From DASXRA01 sp036558905 (GTDB taxonomy: Bacteria > Actinomycetota > Actinomycetes > Mycobacteriales > Jatrophihabitantaceae): 38,551 nt of DNA. The stretch spans positions 1 through 38,551 of the forward strand of contig DATBER010000159.1 of NCBI GenBank assembly GCA_036558905.1. Reading direction: 5' to 3'. Below are positions 15,004 through 22,640 of this stretch, piece after piece. Below the pieces are notes generated by a model, which worked only from the letters and a program-made list of their open reading frames with translations, was not told the origin of the DNA and ran no database searches. The translations under genes were made by a program, and so were the position numbers. Position 1 is the first letter of the stretch. Each line of letters opens with the position of its first letter.

Positions 15004-15828
15004 TTACGCGATTTCTTGAACGATCCGGCGCTCGCGCGCGAACCGGGCCGGCGGTACGCCGATGTGGCGGCGGAAGTGCCGGGTCAGGTGGGCCTGATCG
15101 GCGAAGCCCACCTCCTGCGCCGTTGCGGCGACCTCGGCGCCGGCGGTGAGCAGAGTCCGGGCCCGCTCGACGCGCGCCTGCGTCAGGTAGGCGTGCGGGG
15201 GCAGCCCGACGTGCCGGCGGAACGCCCGGGTCAGCGCGAACGGGCTGCACCCGGCCAGCTGGGCCAGCTCATCCACGGACGGCGGGTCGGCCATCCGCGC
15301 GTGCAGCAGTTCCACGCACCGGTTCACATGCCGCGTGCCCGGATCGGCCGGCGTCGCGACGGTGCGGGCCGGGCGGCCGTAGCGGCGCACGGCCAGGGTC
15401 ACGGCCGCCCGGGCCGTCTCGGACGCGGCCAGCCGATCACCGGAGGCCGCCGCAGCGTGCGCCCGCAGAAATGCGTCGACGGCCTGCTGGTCGTGCACCA
15501 GCCCCTGCGGGAAGCTGGGCCGCCGCCCGCCGGCCACGTCTGCGACCAGGTCGGTGTCGACGTAGAGCACCTCGTAGCGCCAGCCGCCCGGCTCGCCCGG
15601 TTGGCCGGTGTGCACCGCGTCCGCGTCGACCACGGACAGCGTGCCCGGCACGGCGTGGTGCAGGGTCCCGCGGTAGTCGAAGTCCTCGACGCCGGATGTC
15701 ACGACGCCGAACACGTACTGCCGGTGCCGGTGCCGGCCGAACGAGTGGGTGACGTAGCGCGCGTGCAGCAGGTCGGTGTTGGCGTACACCGGATGCGGCC
15801 AGTGCCGCGCCTGCTCGTCGGCGCTCAT
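15004..15828 (-). CDS. AraC-family regulator with N-terminal cupin
   Basis: A 274-residue regulator. The N-terminal half is an AraC-type cupin (HSFGRHRHRQYVFGVV, then PGTLSVVDADAVHTG). The C-terminal pair of helix-turn-helix units covers about 165-265 (SVDELAQLAGCSPFALTRAF and EVAATAQEVGFADQAHLTRH, followed by GVPPARF). It lies 22 bases before azlC and probably activates azlCD in response to an amino acid or related compound (inference from linkage). Confidence 0.9.
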   Translation of the reverse strand: MSADEQARHWPHPVYANTDLLHARYVTHSFGRHRHRQYVFGVVTSGVEDFDYRGTLHHAVPGTLSVVDADAVHTGQPGEPGGWRYEVLYVDTDLVADVAGGRRPSFPQGLVHDQQAVDAFLRAHAAAASGDRLAASETARAAVTLAVRRYGRPARTVATPADPGTRHVNRCVELLHARMADPPSVDELAQLAGCSPFALTRAFRRHVGLPPHAYLTQARVERARTLLTAGAEVAATAQEVGFADQAHLTRHFRRHIGVPPARFARERRIVQEIA

Positions 15829-15852
15829 ACCGTCGACGGTAACCGCCGCGAC

Positions 15853-16368
15853 CTACCCGATTCCCTCGTCGAGGCCGTCGGGCTCGTCGTCAATGGGGGC
15901 CGGACGCTCGAGCAGGTCGGGATCGAGCCGGCCCAGCAGCATGTGCAGGTCGTGCAGCTCGCGGTCGGAGAAGCGGGACAGCCAGTAGGCCTGGACGCCG
16001 GCCAGGTGGGTCGGCGCGGCCGCGCGCAGCTTCTCGAATCCGGCCGGTGTCAGCACCGTGTACAGGCCGCGGGCATCACCCGGATACGGCTCGCGCGTCA
16101 CCAGGCCCTCGGACTGCAGCCGGTCGACGAGCCGGGTGAGCCCGGACCGCGACAACAGCACCTTGTCGGCCAGGTCGGCCATGCGAAGCCGGCGTTGCGG
16201 CGCCTCGGCCAGCTGCACGAGCACGTCGTACCAACCGAGCGGCATCCCGGTCTCGTTGATCAGGTCCCGCTCGAGCTTGCGCAGTACTGAGGCGTGCGCC
16301 CGGAGGAAGGTCCGCCACGCGAGGACGCGCCAATCCGTCGCTCGGATCGGCTGGTGCGTACGCGTCAT
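15853..16368 (-). CDS. MarR-family transcriptional regulator
   Basis: A 171-residue winged-helix MarR protein: a dimerisation helix at the N-terminus, recognition region RMADLADKVLLSRSGLTRLV (about 78-97) and wing DARGLYTVLTPAG. It is the first gene of a minus-strand series with the AraC-type regulator and azlCD (24-base gap), so it may be part of the exporter operon's control. A TAGGAT -10 lies eight bases before its ATG, predicting a leaderless or near-leaderless mRNA. Confidence 0.9.
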   Translation of the reverse strand: MTRTHQPIRATDWRVLAWRTFLRAHASVLRKLERDLINETGMPLGWYDVLVQLAEAPQRRLRMADLADKVLLSRSGLTRLVDRLQSEGLVTREPYPGDARGLYTVLTPAGFEKLRAAAPTHLAGVQAYWLSRFSDRELHDLHMLLGRLDPDLLERPAPIDDEPDGLDEGIG

Positions 16369-16376
16369 AGATCGAG

Positions 16377-16382
16377 ATCCTA
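16377..16382 (-). promoter_or_regulatory. -10 element of the MarR-type gene, leaderless type
   Basis: TAGGAT on the minus strand, with eight bases to the ATG at 16368. No ribosome site is visible between. Confidence 0.45.
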
Positions 16383-16457
16383 GTGTCGCGTTATGGCGGT
16401 ATGTTCACGCCCTGCGATACGCGGCCCGGCTCGACGCGGCGCCCCGCGCGTCGCACG

Positions 16458-16463
16458 TACGAT
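16458..16463 (+). promoter_or_regulatory. -10 element of mrp, leaderless type
   Basis: TACGAT ends six bases before the GTG at 16470. The expected transcript would begin at the start codon. The only purine-rich stretch (GGAAGG) abuts the GTG too closely to act as a ribosome site. Confidence 0.55.
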
Positions 16464-16469
16464 CGGAAG

Positions 16470-17600
16470 GTGCCTGTCCCCAGCTCAGCCGACGTGACCG
16501 CCGCCCTCGCCACCGTCCTTGATCCGGAGATCCGCAAACCGATCACCGATCTCAACATGGTGTCCGGGGTGGACGTCGAACCCGACGGCACCGCCCGCGT
16601 CGAGGTGCTGCTGACCGTGCCGGGCTGCCCGATGAAGGAGCAGCTGACCCGCGACGTGACCGCCGCCGTGTCCCGCCTGGACGGCATCACCGGCGTCGAG
16701 GTCAGCCTGGGCGTGATGTCGGACGAGCAGCGCCGCGCGCTGAGTCAGCAACTGCGGGGCGACGCCCCGGCGAACGAGATCCCGTTCGCCCAGCCCGGCT
16801 CACGGACCCGCGTGTACGCGGTGGCGTCGGGCAAGGGCGGGGTGGGCAAGTCGTCGGTCACGGTGAACCTGGCCGTCGCTCTGGCCCAGAAGGGCCTGTC
16901 GGTGGGCGTGCTCGACGCCGACATCTACGGCTTCTCGGTGCCCCGCATGCTGGGCGTCACCGGCAAGCCGACCCAGGTCGAGAACATGATCATGCCTCCG
17001 GTTGCCCACAACGTGAAGGTCATCTCGATCGGCATGTTCACGCCTGGCAACACCGCCGTCGTGTGGCGGGGCCCGATGCTGCACCGGGCCCTGCAGCAAT
17101 TCCTGGCCGACGTGTTCTGGGGCGAACTGGACGTGCTGCTCATGGACCTGCCGCCCGGCACCGGCGACATCGCGATCTCGGTCGCCCAGCTCGTCCCCTC
17201 GGCCGAGCTGCTGGTGGTGACGACTCCGCAGCTGGCCGCCCGCGAGGTGGCCGAGCGGGCCGGGTCGATCGCCCTGCAGACCCACCAGCAGGTCGTCGGC
17301 GTGGTGGAGAACATGAGCTGGCTGGACCTGCCCGACGGCACCCGGATGGAACTGTTCGGCGTCGGCGGCGGTCAGGCGGTGGCCGACTCCCTCGCGACGT
17401 CGACGGGCACCCGCGTGCCGCTGCTCGGCCAGGTGCCGATCGACCAGCGGGTGCGCGAGGGCGGCGACGCCGGGGCGCCCGTGGTGCTCACCGATCCGGA
17501 CTCGCCGGCCGCCCGGGCCTACCGCGAGGTCGCCGAGACGCTGGCCCGACGGCAGCACAGCCTGGTCGGACGCTCGCTCGGCCTGAGCCCGGCTCGCTGA
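16470..17600 (+). CDS. mrp: Mrp/ApbC-type iron-sulfur cluster carrier ATPase
   Basis: A 376-residue protein: an N-terminal MIP18/DUF59 domain (about 5-85, LDPEIRKPITDLNMV) fused to a ParA/MinD-type ATPase with deviant Walker A SGKGGVGKSS (120-129) and the LMDLPPGTGD Walker B region. Mrp proteins bind and transfer Fe-S clusters in the cytoplasm. GTG 16470 is chosen because a TACGAT -10 lies six bases upstream and this start gives the usual short N-terminus; the frame is open back to 16383. The Cys-X-X-Cys cluster motif of enterobacterial ApbC is missing (VVENMSWLDLPDGT has no Cys), as I recall for mycobacterial Mrp. It is convergent with tatB, 13 bases apart. Confidence 0.92.
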   Translation: MPVPSSADVTAALATVLDPEIRKPITDLNMVSGVDVEPDGTARVEVLLTVPGCPMKEQLTRDVTAAVSRLDGITGVEVSLGVMSDEQRRALSQQLRGDAPANEIPFAQPGSRTRVYAVASGKGGVGKSSVTVNLAVALAQKGLSVGVLDADIYGFSVPRMLGVTGKPTQVENMIMPPVAHNVKVISIGMFTPGNTAVVWRGPMLHRALQQFLADVFWGELDVLLMDLPPGTGDIAISVAQLVPSAELLVVTTPQLAAREVAERAGSIALQTHQQVVGVVENMSWLDLPDGTRMELFGVGGGQAVADSLATSTGTRVPLLGQVPIDQRVREGGDAGAPVVLTDPDSPAARAYREVAETLARRQHSLVGRSLGLSPAR

Positions 17601-17613
17601 TCCGGCCGATCGG

Positions 17614-18015
17614 TCAGGTGGCGTCCTCGTCGTAGGGCGCCTTCTCGCCGCGCCCGAGGGGTTGCTGCGCCGCCGGCCGGGCGGGTTCCGGCGTCGGGTC
17701 CGCGGCCGCCGCGGGAGCCGCCGGCGCCGTCGATGCCGGGGCGGCGGCCACCTCGTCGTCGTCGCCGAGGATGGCCCGGGTGATCGCGGTGCGCGGGTTG
17801 AGCGCGCGCAGGTCGCGCAGGGCCTGCAGGTCGACGTCGGAGAACTCGGGGCCGAGCTCGTTCTTGAGCTGGTTGCGCGCGCCGGTGGCCATGTCGCGCA
17901 GCTGACGCAGCATGCGGGTTGCGTCCTTGACCATGCCGGGCAGCCGCTCCGGGCCGAGAACGATCATGCCGACGAGGGCGAGCACGAGCAGTTCCATCGG
18001 CCCGATGTTGAACAT
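17614..18015 (-). CDS. tatB: Sec-independent protein translocase TatB
   Basis: A 133-residue TatB. The N-terminal membrane helix with the hinge IGPMELLVLALVGMIVLGPE is followed by an amphipathic helix (RLPGMVKDATRMLRQLRD) and a Pro/Ala-rich acidic C-terminal tail. The Glu in the membrane helix and the length beyond 100 residues distinguish it from TatA. It acts with TatC in the folded-protein export complex. It starts 11 bases after htrA on the same strand, as in M. tuberculosis Rv1223-Rv1224. Confidence 0.93.
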   Translation of the reverse strand: MFNIGPMELLVLALVGMIVLGPERLPGMVKDATRMLRQLRDMATGARNQLKNELGPEFSDVDLQALRDLRALNPRTAITRAILGDDDEVAAAPASTAPAAPAAAADPTPEPARPAAQQPLGRGEKAPYDEDAT

Positions 18016-18026
18016 CGCAACACCCT

Positions 18027-19625
18027 CTAGTCAGTGCCGAGCACAACGTTGACGGCGGATTCCTTGTTGCCACGGTAGTAGCGAACTTTCACCGTGTCTC
18101 CAGGCTTGTGTCGTTGCACCACCACTGTTAACCGATCCGACGATTCGATCAGCGTCGAGTCGATCATCGTGATGACGTCGCCCGCCTTCAGTCCGGCCTG
18201 GTCGGCCGGGCCCTCGGGGCTCACCTGGTTGATGAAGGCGCCGAGGTACACGGTCGCTACGCTGCTGCGAGCCTGCAGGCCGATCGAGGCGTGTTCGATC
18301 TTGCCGCCGTGGATGATTGTCTCGGCGATCGGACGGGCCTGGTTGATCGGGATGGCGAAGCCCAGGCCGCTGTTGGCGCCGCTCAGCGTGGCGATTGCGG
18401 TGTTGACGCCGATCACCGCCCCGGAGGCATCGATCAGGGCTCCGCCCGAGTTGCCCTCGTTGATCGCGGCGTCCGTCTGTACCGCGTCGAGTATCGCGCC
18501 GTTGGGGTCGTCGCTTTCCGGGACGGGCCGGTCGAGCGCCGAGACGATGCCCTCGGTGACCGTGCTGCGCAGACCGAGCGGCGAGCCGATCGCGATCACC
18601 GGGTCGCCCACCGCGATCTTGTCCGAGTCGCCCAGCGAAGCGACGGTGAGCTTGGCCTGATCGACCTTTATGACCGCCAGATCGGTTTTCGGGTCGCGCC
18701 CGACGAGCTTGGCGGGCGTACGGGACAAGTCGCTGAACGTCACGAACATCGTCGCGGTCGGGTCGGCCACCACGTCGGCGACGACGTGGTTGTTGGTCAG
18801 GATGTAGCCGTGCTTGTCGATCACGATCCCGGACCCGGCGGTGTCCTCCTGTTGGCTGTGGATGTCGATCGAGACGACGGCGGGCGTGACCCGTTTGGCC
18901 AGGTCGGCGCTCGAGTCGGGCGGCCGGTTGGCCGGCGTTCCGGTCTTGGCCAGCTTGACGTCGCCGTTGTGCAGCGCACCGTGCGCCCGGTTGGCCAGCC
19001 AGTAGCCGGCCCCGCCGCCCAGGGCCCCGGCGACGAGCGCGACGACCACCGCCAGAAGCAGCGCGCTGAGCCCGAACCGGCCACGGACCACCTTGGCCGG
19101 CGCCGCAGCCAGCTCTTCCTCCTCGCCGAGCGTGGTCGGAGGCTCCTCCTCCCGCTCGCTGTCCTCGTCGGCCGGCAGCTGGGCCGGCCGCCCGCCGGCG
19201 AACACCGCCGGGCGGCCGAGCCAGAACGGCGAGCGCGGATCACGCCACGGATCGCGGCGGGCGTCCGGCTTCCACCAGGGCGATTCGGGCGCGCGCCCCC
19301 GCGGCGTGATGCGACTGCCCGGCTCGGGGTCGAACGCGTCGGCTCCCCGGGGGCGGCCGTACTCGCGGGACAGGCCGGGGGACACCGGCGGCGACGCGAC
19401 CCGGTGCGCCGGCGGGATGCGCTCGCCGGGCAGCGGCGCGAATTCGGCGGCGGTGCCGGCCGGGCGGCCGAATTCGGCCCGCTCCTCCGGTGACACCGTG
19501 GGCGGTGGCGGGCTGTACCGGGGTTCGGATTCGCGCGGGGCGAACGAGTCGTCGACTCCGGGCGGGCGGGCGTAGTCCTGGTCGGCCGTCGCGTCGGACG
19601 GCTGGCCCGGGTCGTCGCTCGTCAT
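18027..19625 (-). CDS. htrA: Membrane-anchored HtrA/DegP serine protease with PDZ domain
   Basis: A 532-residue protease. A cytoplasmic disordered region (1-180) contains three imperfect copies of a [YF]-[GA]-R-P-x-G motif (18-30, 52-72, 89-108) and a charged stretch. One membrane helix (about 184-210) leads to an external trypsin-like domain with catalytic His280 (ILTNNHVV), Asp315 (KTDLAVIKVD) and Ser393 (NEGNSGGAL). A PDZ domain (about 440-525) ends the protein. It degrades or refolds misfolded extracytoplasmic proteins. The sigE-rseA-htrA-tatB order matches the mycobacterial envelope-stress locus, where HtrA acts in the SigE response. It lies 77 bases after rseA. Confidence 0.93.
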   Translation of the reverse strand: MTSDDPGQPSDATADQDYARPPGVDDSFAPRESEPRYSPPPPTVSPEERAEFGRPAGTAAEFAPLPGERIPPAHRVASPPVSPGLSREYGRPRGADAFDPEPGSRITPRGRAPESPWWKPDARRDPWRDPRSPFWLGRPAVFAGGRPAQLPADEDSEREEEPPTTLGEEEELAAAPAKVVRGRFGLSALLLAVVVALVAGALGGGAGYWLANRAHGALHNGDVKLAKTGTPANRPPDSSADLAKRVTPAVVSIDIHSQQEDTAGSGIVIDKHGYILTNNHVVADVVADPTATMFVTFSDLSRTPAKLVGRDPKTDLAVIKVDQAKLTVASLGDSDKIAVGDPVIAIGSPLGLRSTVTEGIVSALDRPVPESDDPNGAILDAVQTDAAINEGNSGGALIDASGAVIGVNTAIATLSGANSGLGFAIPINQARPIAETIIHGGKIEHASIGLQARSSVATVYLGAFINQVSPEGPADQAGLKAGDVITMIDSTLIESSDRLTVVVQRHKPGDTVKVRYYRGNKESAVNVVLGTD

Positions 19626-19702
19626 GCGGTCGTCGTCCTCCTCGCTCCCCCCGAGTCTGCCTCAGCGCGGGGTTCGACGGCCAACCGCCCCGGACGAATG
19701 AC

Positions 19703-20275
19703 TCAGCGCCCGAGGCGGGCGAAGGCGGTGTCGGCTCGGGCCGGTTCGACGAACAGGTCGACCGACGACCCGCCGGCCGGCTGGACCCGGACCGGGGCGT
19801 TGGGCGCCGGCACGCTCGGGCCGGCATCGCTGGTCGCGGCCACGGTGCCGCCGACCGCGCCGAGCATCACCACGGCGGCGGCCGCGGTCAGCAGCCCGTA
19901 CGGGCGCATCCGCCGGTCGTGGGAGTGCTCGCCCGCTTCGCGGGTGTTCGTCTGCGGCTCGACGAACGCCGCCGTACCGAACGCGGGAAAGACCGCCGAG
20001 CCGTCGTCGTCGAGGGCGATGGGCCGGCCGTCCAGCGGCGTGGTGGACGGGACGGCGCGCAGCCGTTCGAGCAGGCCGCCGGGCAGGGCGGGGACCGGGG
20101 CGGCCCGCAGCGCCCACACGGCCTCGCGCTGGACGGCCACGGCGTGCGCGCATTCCGCGCATTGGCCGACGTGCCGGGCGGCTCGCCCACGAGCGCCGTT
20201 ACCGAGCGCACCGTCGGCGAACGCGGCTATCGCCTCGTCGCTGAGGTGCTGCGCGGGCAGGCTGGGCAAGTTCAC
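19703..20275 (-). CDS. rseA: Anti-sigma factor RseA with zinc-associated (ZAS) motif
   Basis: A 190-residue anti-sigma factor. The ZAS motif H-x3-C-x2-C is intact (His35, Cys39, Cys42 in HVGQCAECAH), within a helical sigma-binding domain preceded by LSDEAIAAFADG. A hydrophobic segment at about 125-147 (YGLLTAAAAVVMLGAVGG) suggests membrane anchoring, with an external tail of about 40 residues. It would hold SigE inactive until envelope or redox stress. GTG 20275 overlaps the sigE stop by four bases (GTGA), fixing translation ratios of the pair. Confidence 0.9.
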   Translation of the reverse strand: MNLPSLPAQHLSDEAIAAFADGALGNGARGRAARHVGQCAECAHAVAVQREAVWALRAAPVPALPGGLLERLRAVPSTTPLDGRPIALDDDGSAVFPAFGTAAFVEPQTNTREAGEHSHDRRMRPYGLLTAAAAVVMLGAVGGTVAATSDAGPSVPAPNAPVRVQPAGGSSVDLFVEPARADTAFARLGR

Positions 20276-20910
20276 TGCCGAACCTCCGCTGGGTCCTCCG
20301 AGGCGCCTGGACTTACAGTCGGTGCGCCGCCTACCGCGGCACCGACGCCGGCCGCGGCGGCCACGCCGGGTTCGGCCGGGCGTACGCCCGGGGCGCGGTG
20401 GGCCAGCGCCTCACGCAGCAGCACCCGTCCCCGGTGGATACGCGAACGGACGGTGCCGACCTTGATGCCCAGCGTCGCGGCGATCTCCTCGTAGGAGAGC
20501 CCCTCCAGGTCGCACAGCACCACGGCGGCACGGAAATCGGCCGGCAACGCGTCGAGCGCCTGCTGGACCTCGGGATCGAGGTGCATCTCGGCGTAGGCCT
20601 GTTCGGGGCCGGCCGTGTTGGAGGCGAGCCGGTCGCCGGCGTCGTCGGGCAGCGCGTCGAAGCGGATCCGCTGCCGGCGGCGCACCATGTCCAGGAACAG
20701 GTTCGTGGTGATGCGGTGCAGCCAGCCCTCGAACGTGCCGGGCGTGTATTCGGCCAGTGACTTGAAGACGCGGACGAAGGTTTCCTGGGTGAGATCCTCG
20801 GCGTCGGCCCGGTTGCCGGACAGACGGTAGGCAAGCCGGTACACACGGTCAGCGTGCTCGCGCACGACCTCATCCCAGGTCGGCGGCACCCACACGGCGG
20901 CGTCTGTCAC
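20272..20910 (-). CDS. sigE: ECF sigma factor SigE
   Basis: A 212-residue group 4 sigma factor. Region 2 (RLAYRLSGNRADAEDLTQETFVRVF) binds core polymerase and the -10. Region 4 (LPADFRAAVVLCDLEGLSYE, then EIAATLGIKVGTVRSRIHRG) binds the -35. A low-complexity Ala/Gly/Pro tail of about 40 residues follows region 4. GTG 20908-20910 has GGGGTGA upstream. It is coupled to the anti-sigma gene, with htrA and tatB next. An autoregulatory GGAAC-N17-CGTTG promoter lies about 70 bases upstream. Synteny with a nearby methyltransferase and mrp supports orthology to mycobacterial SigE. Confidence 0.92.
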   Translation of the reverse strand: MTDAAVWVPPTWDEVVREHADRVYRLAYRLSGNRADAEDLTQETFVRVFKSLAEYTPGTFEGWLHRITTNLFLDMVRRRQRIRFDALPDDAGDRLASNTAGPEQAYAEMHLDPEVQQALDALPADFRAAVVLCDLEGLSYEEIAATLGIKVGTVRSRIHRGRVLLREALAHRAPGVRPAEPGVAAAAGVGAAVGGAPTVSPGASEDPAEVRQ

Positions 20911-20924
20911 TGGCGATTCACCCC

Positions 20925-20939
20925 ATCAGTGGCACTGAT
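20925..20939. promoter_or_regulatory. Palindrome in the sigE leader
   Basis: ATCAGTG-G-CACTGAT, perfect 7-base arms around one base, just upstream of the sigE ribosome site. It could be an operator or an mRNA structure affecting sigE translation. I do not recognise it as a known regulator site. Confidence 0.45.
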
Positions 20940-20979
20940 TGTCCATCACTAGGCAACCAGCCCCGGCTGTGCACTGTGG

Positions 20980-21006
20980 CAACGCCTCAGCGTTCCCTTA
21001 CGTTCC
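20980..21006 (-). promoter_or_regulatory. Predicted SigE-type autoregulatory promoter of sigE
   Basis: On the minus strand GGAAC (21006-21002) is separated by 17 bases from CGTTG (20984-20980). This matches the GGAAC / CGTT pattern recognised by actinobacterial SigE and SigH-like sigma factors. The start point would lie about 60 bases before the sigE GTG. Confidence 0.65.
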
Positions 21007-21054
21007 CGGCTTTCACATGTCACACTTCGGGGCACGGCTTGCCGGGAGCTGTGA

Positions 21055-21246
21055 ATGGGGGAGGTGGCAGCTGTGCTGCTCTGGATCTTTTTGGGCGTCG
21101 TCGCCATTGCCCTACTCGGCCTCGCGTGCAGCTGGGTGCTCAAGGCGCGGGGCGGGTTCGAGTCCGTCCAGTACACCGACCCCGACGCCCTCGCCCGGGC
21201 CAAGGCGAACGTGCTGCCCGAGCAGAACACGTACGGCAATATCTGA
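21055..21246 (+). CDS. Small single-helix membrane protein, unknown
   Basis: A 63-residue protein. Residues 4-29 form one membrane helix (VLLWIFLGVVAIALLGLACS), followed by a short polar tail with YTDPDALARAKANVLPEQN. ATG 21055 has GGGAG seven bases upstream. It is divergent from sigE and precedes the decarboxylase gene by 26 bases, but that gene has its own -10. Function unknown; the position suggests a possible link to the envelope-stress locus (inference). Confidence 0.7.
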   Translation: MGEVAAVLLWIFLGVVAIALLGLACSWVLKARGGFESVQYTDPDALARAKANVLPEQNTYGNI

Positions 21247-21260
21247 GGCCGCGCACGCCC

Positions 21261-21266
21261 TAGTCT
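21261..21266 (+). promoter_or_regulatory. -10 element of the decarboxylase gene, leaderless type
   Basis: TAGTCT ends six bases before the GTG at 21273. No ribosome site precedes the start. Confidence 0.55.
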
Positions 21267-21272
21267 GACCGC

Positions 21273-22631
21273 GTGCATCGTTATACCCCGCAGGACGAGG
21301 CCCTCGCCCGCGCGCTTGCCGACTACTGCCTGGACCGGCTTGCCATGAACGCGCCGCTGGACCGGCCGTCCACCCCGGAGGCGCTGGACGCCGCAGCCGG
21401 AGCGACGATCACCGAGCACGGAATCGGTGGGCCCGAGGCGCTGCGGCTGTGGGCCGATGTGCTCGGTCCGGCGTGCCTGTCCGTCGACCATCCGCGGTAC
21501 CTGTCGTTCATCCCCAGCGCGCCGACCAAGGCGGCGGCCGCCTTCGACATGCTGGTCGGCGCCTCCAGCGTCTACCCCGGGTCCTGGCTGGAAGGTTCGG
21601 GCACCGTCTACGCCGAGAACCAGGCGCTGACCTGGCTGGCCGAGCTGGCCGGACTGCCGACCGGCGCCGGCGGGGCGTTCGTGCAGGGCGGCACGATCGG
21701 CAACCTGTCCGCCCTGGTGGCCGCCCGCGAGGCCGCGCTCGAACGCCGGGGCGCCCGCCCGGCCCGGTGGGCGGTGTGCGTCACCGAGGAGACACACTCG
21801 TCGGTCAAGCACGCCCTGCGCGTCGTCATGGACGTCGACATCGTCGAGATCCCGGGCGACGACCGCGGCCGGATGACCGGGGCGGCGCTGCGCTCGGTGA
21901 TCGACGGGCTGCCCCAGCACCTGCGCGACGGCATCTTCGCCGTGGTGGCCACCGCCGGCACGACGAACGCGGGCGTCGTCGACGACGTCGCCGGCATCGG
22001 CGCGGTCGCCCGCGAGCACGGCTGGTGGCTGCACGTCGACGCCGCGTACGGCGGCGCCGGGCTGGTCGCGCCGAGCGTGCGGTACCTCTTCGACGGCATC
22101 GAGCAGGCCGACTCGTTCATCGTCGACCCGCACAAGTGGCTGTTCGCGCCGTTCGACGCCTGCGCGCTGATCTACCGCGACCCGGTACTGGGCCGGGCCG
22201 CACACACCCAGCACGCCGGCTACCTCGACCCGGTCAACGTCCACGGCGAGTGGAACCCGTCCGACTTCGCCATCCACCTGACCCGGCGGGCCCGGGGCCT
22301 GCCGTTCTGGTTCTCCCTGGCCGTCCACGGCACGGCTGCCTACCGGGCCGCCGTCGAGCAGACGCTGACCGTGGCCCGGGCGGGCGCGGCGCTGATCCGC
22401 AAGGCCGAGCACCTGAACCTGCTCCTCGAGCCGGACCTGACCGTGCTGATCTTCGAGCGGGTCGGCTGGACGGCCGACGACTACGACCGGTGGAGCGCTC
22501 ACCTGCTCGAGGAACAGGTCGGGTTCGTGACGCCGACGCGCCACCACGGGCGGGTGTGCACCCGGTTCGCCATCGTCAATCCGCTGACCACCGACGACGA
22601 CCTGGCGCTGATCGTCGAGTCGATGAAGTAG
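21273..22631 (+). CDS. PLP-dependent group II amino-acid decarboxylase
   Basis: A 452-residue pyridoxal-phosphate decarboxylase of the aromatic-L-amino-acid/glutamate decarboxylase fold. Cofactor residues are visible: the internal-aldimine Lys288 in DSFIVDPHKWLF, His175 in TEETHSSVKHA (ring stacking) and Asp256 in LHVDAAYGG. The N-terminal part (YLSFIPSAPTKAAAAFDML, SSVYPGSWLEGSG) is typical of bacterial members annotated as tyrosine/DOPA/tryptophan decarboxylases. Substrate is probably an aromatic or branched amino acid, yielding an amine and CO2 in the cytoplasm. The gene appears to have its own leaderless promoter. It lies directly before an O-methyltransferase gene. Confidence 0.88.
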   Translation: MHRYTPQDEALARALADYCLDRLAMNAPLDRPSTPEALDAAAGATITEHGIGGPEALRLWADVLGPACLSVDHPRYLSFIPSAPTKAAAAFDMLVGASSVYPGSWLEGSGTVYAENQALTWLAELAGLPTGAGGAFVQGGTIGNLSALVAAREAALERRGARPARWAVCVTEETHSSVKHALRVVMDVDIVEIPGDDRGRMTGAALRSVIDGLPQHLRDGIFAVVATAGTTNAGVVDDVAGIGAVAREHGWWLHVDAAYGGAGLVAPSVRYLFDGIEQADSFIVDPHKWLFAPFDACALIYRDPVLGRAAHTQHAGYLDPVNVHGEWNPSDFAIHLTRRARGLPFWFSLAVHGTAAYRAAVEQTLTVARAGAALIRKAEHLNLLLEPDLTVLIFERVGWTADDYDRWSAHLLEEQVGFVTPTRHHGRVCTRFAIVNPLTTDDDLALIVESMK

Positions 22632-22634
22632 CGT
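22629..22634 (+). promoter_or_regulatory. -10 element of the methyltransferase gene inside the upstream stop codon
   Basis: TAGCGT starts with the TAG stop of the decarboxylase gene and ends six bases before ATG 22641. This would give a leaderless transcript for the methyltransferase independent of the upstream gene. Confidence 0.45.
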
Positions 22635-22640
22635 GCCTGC

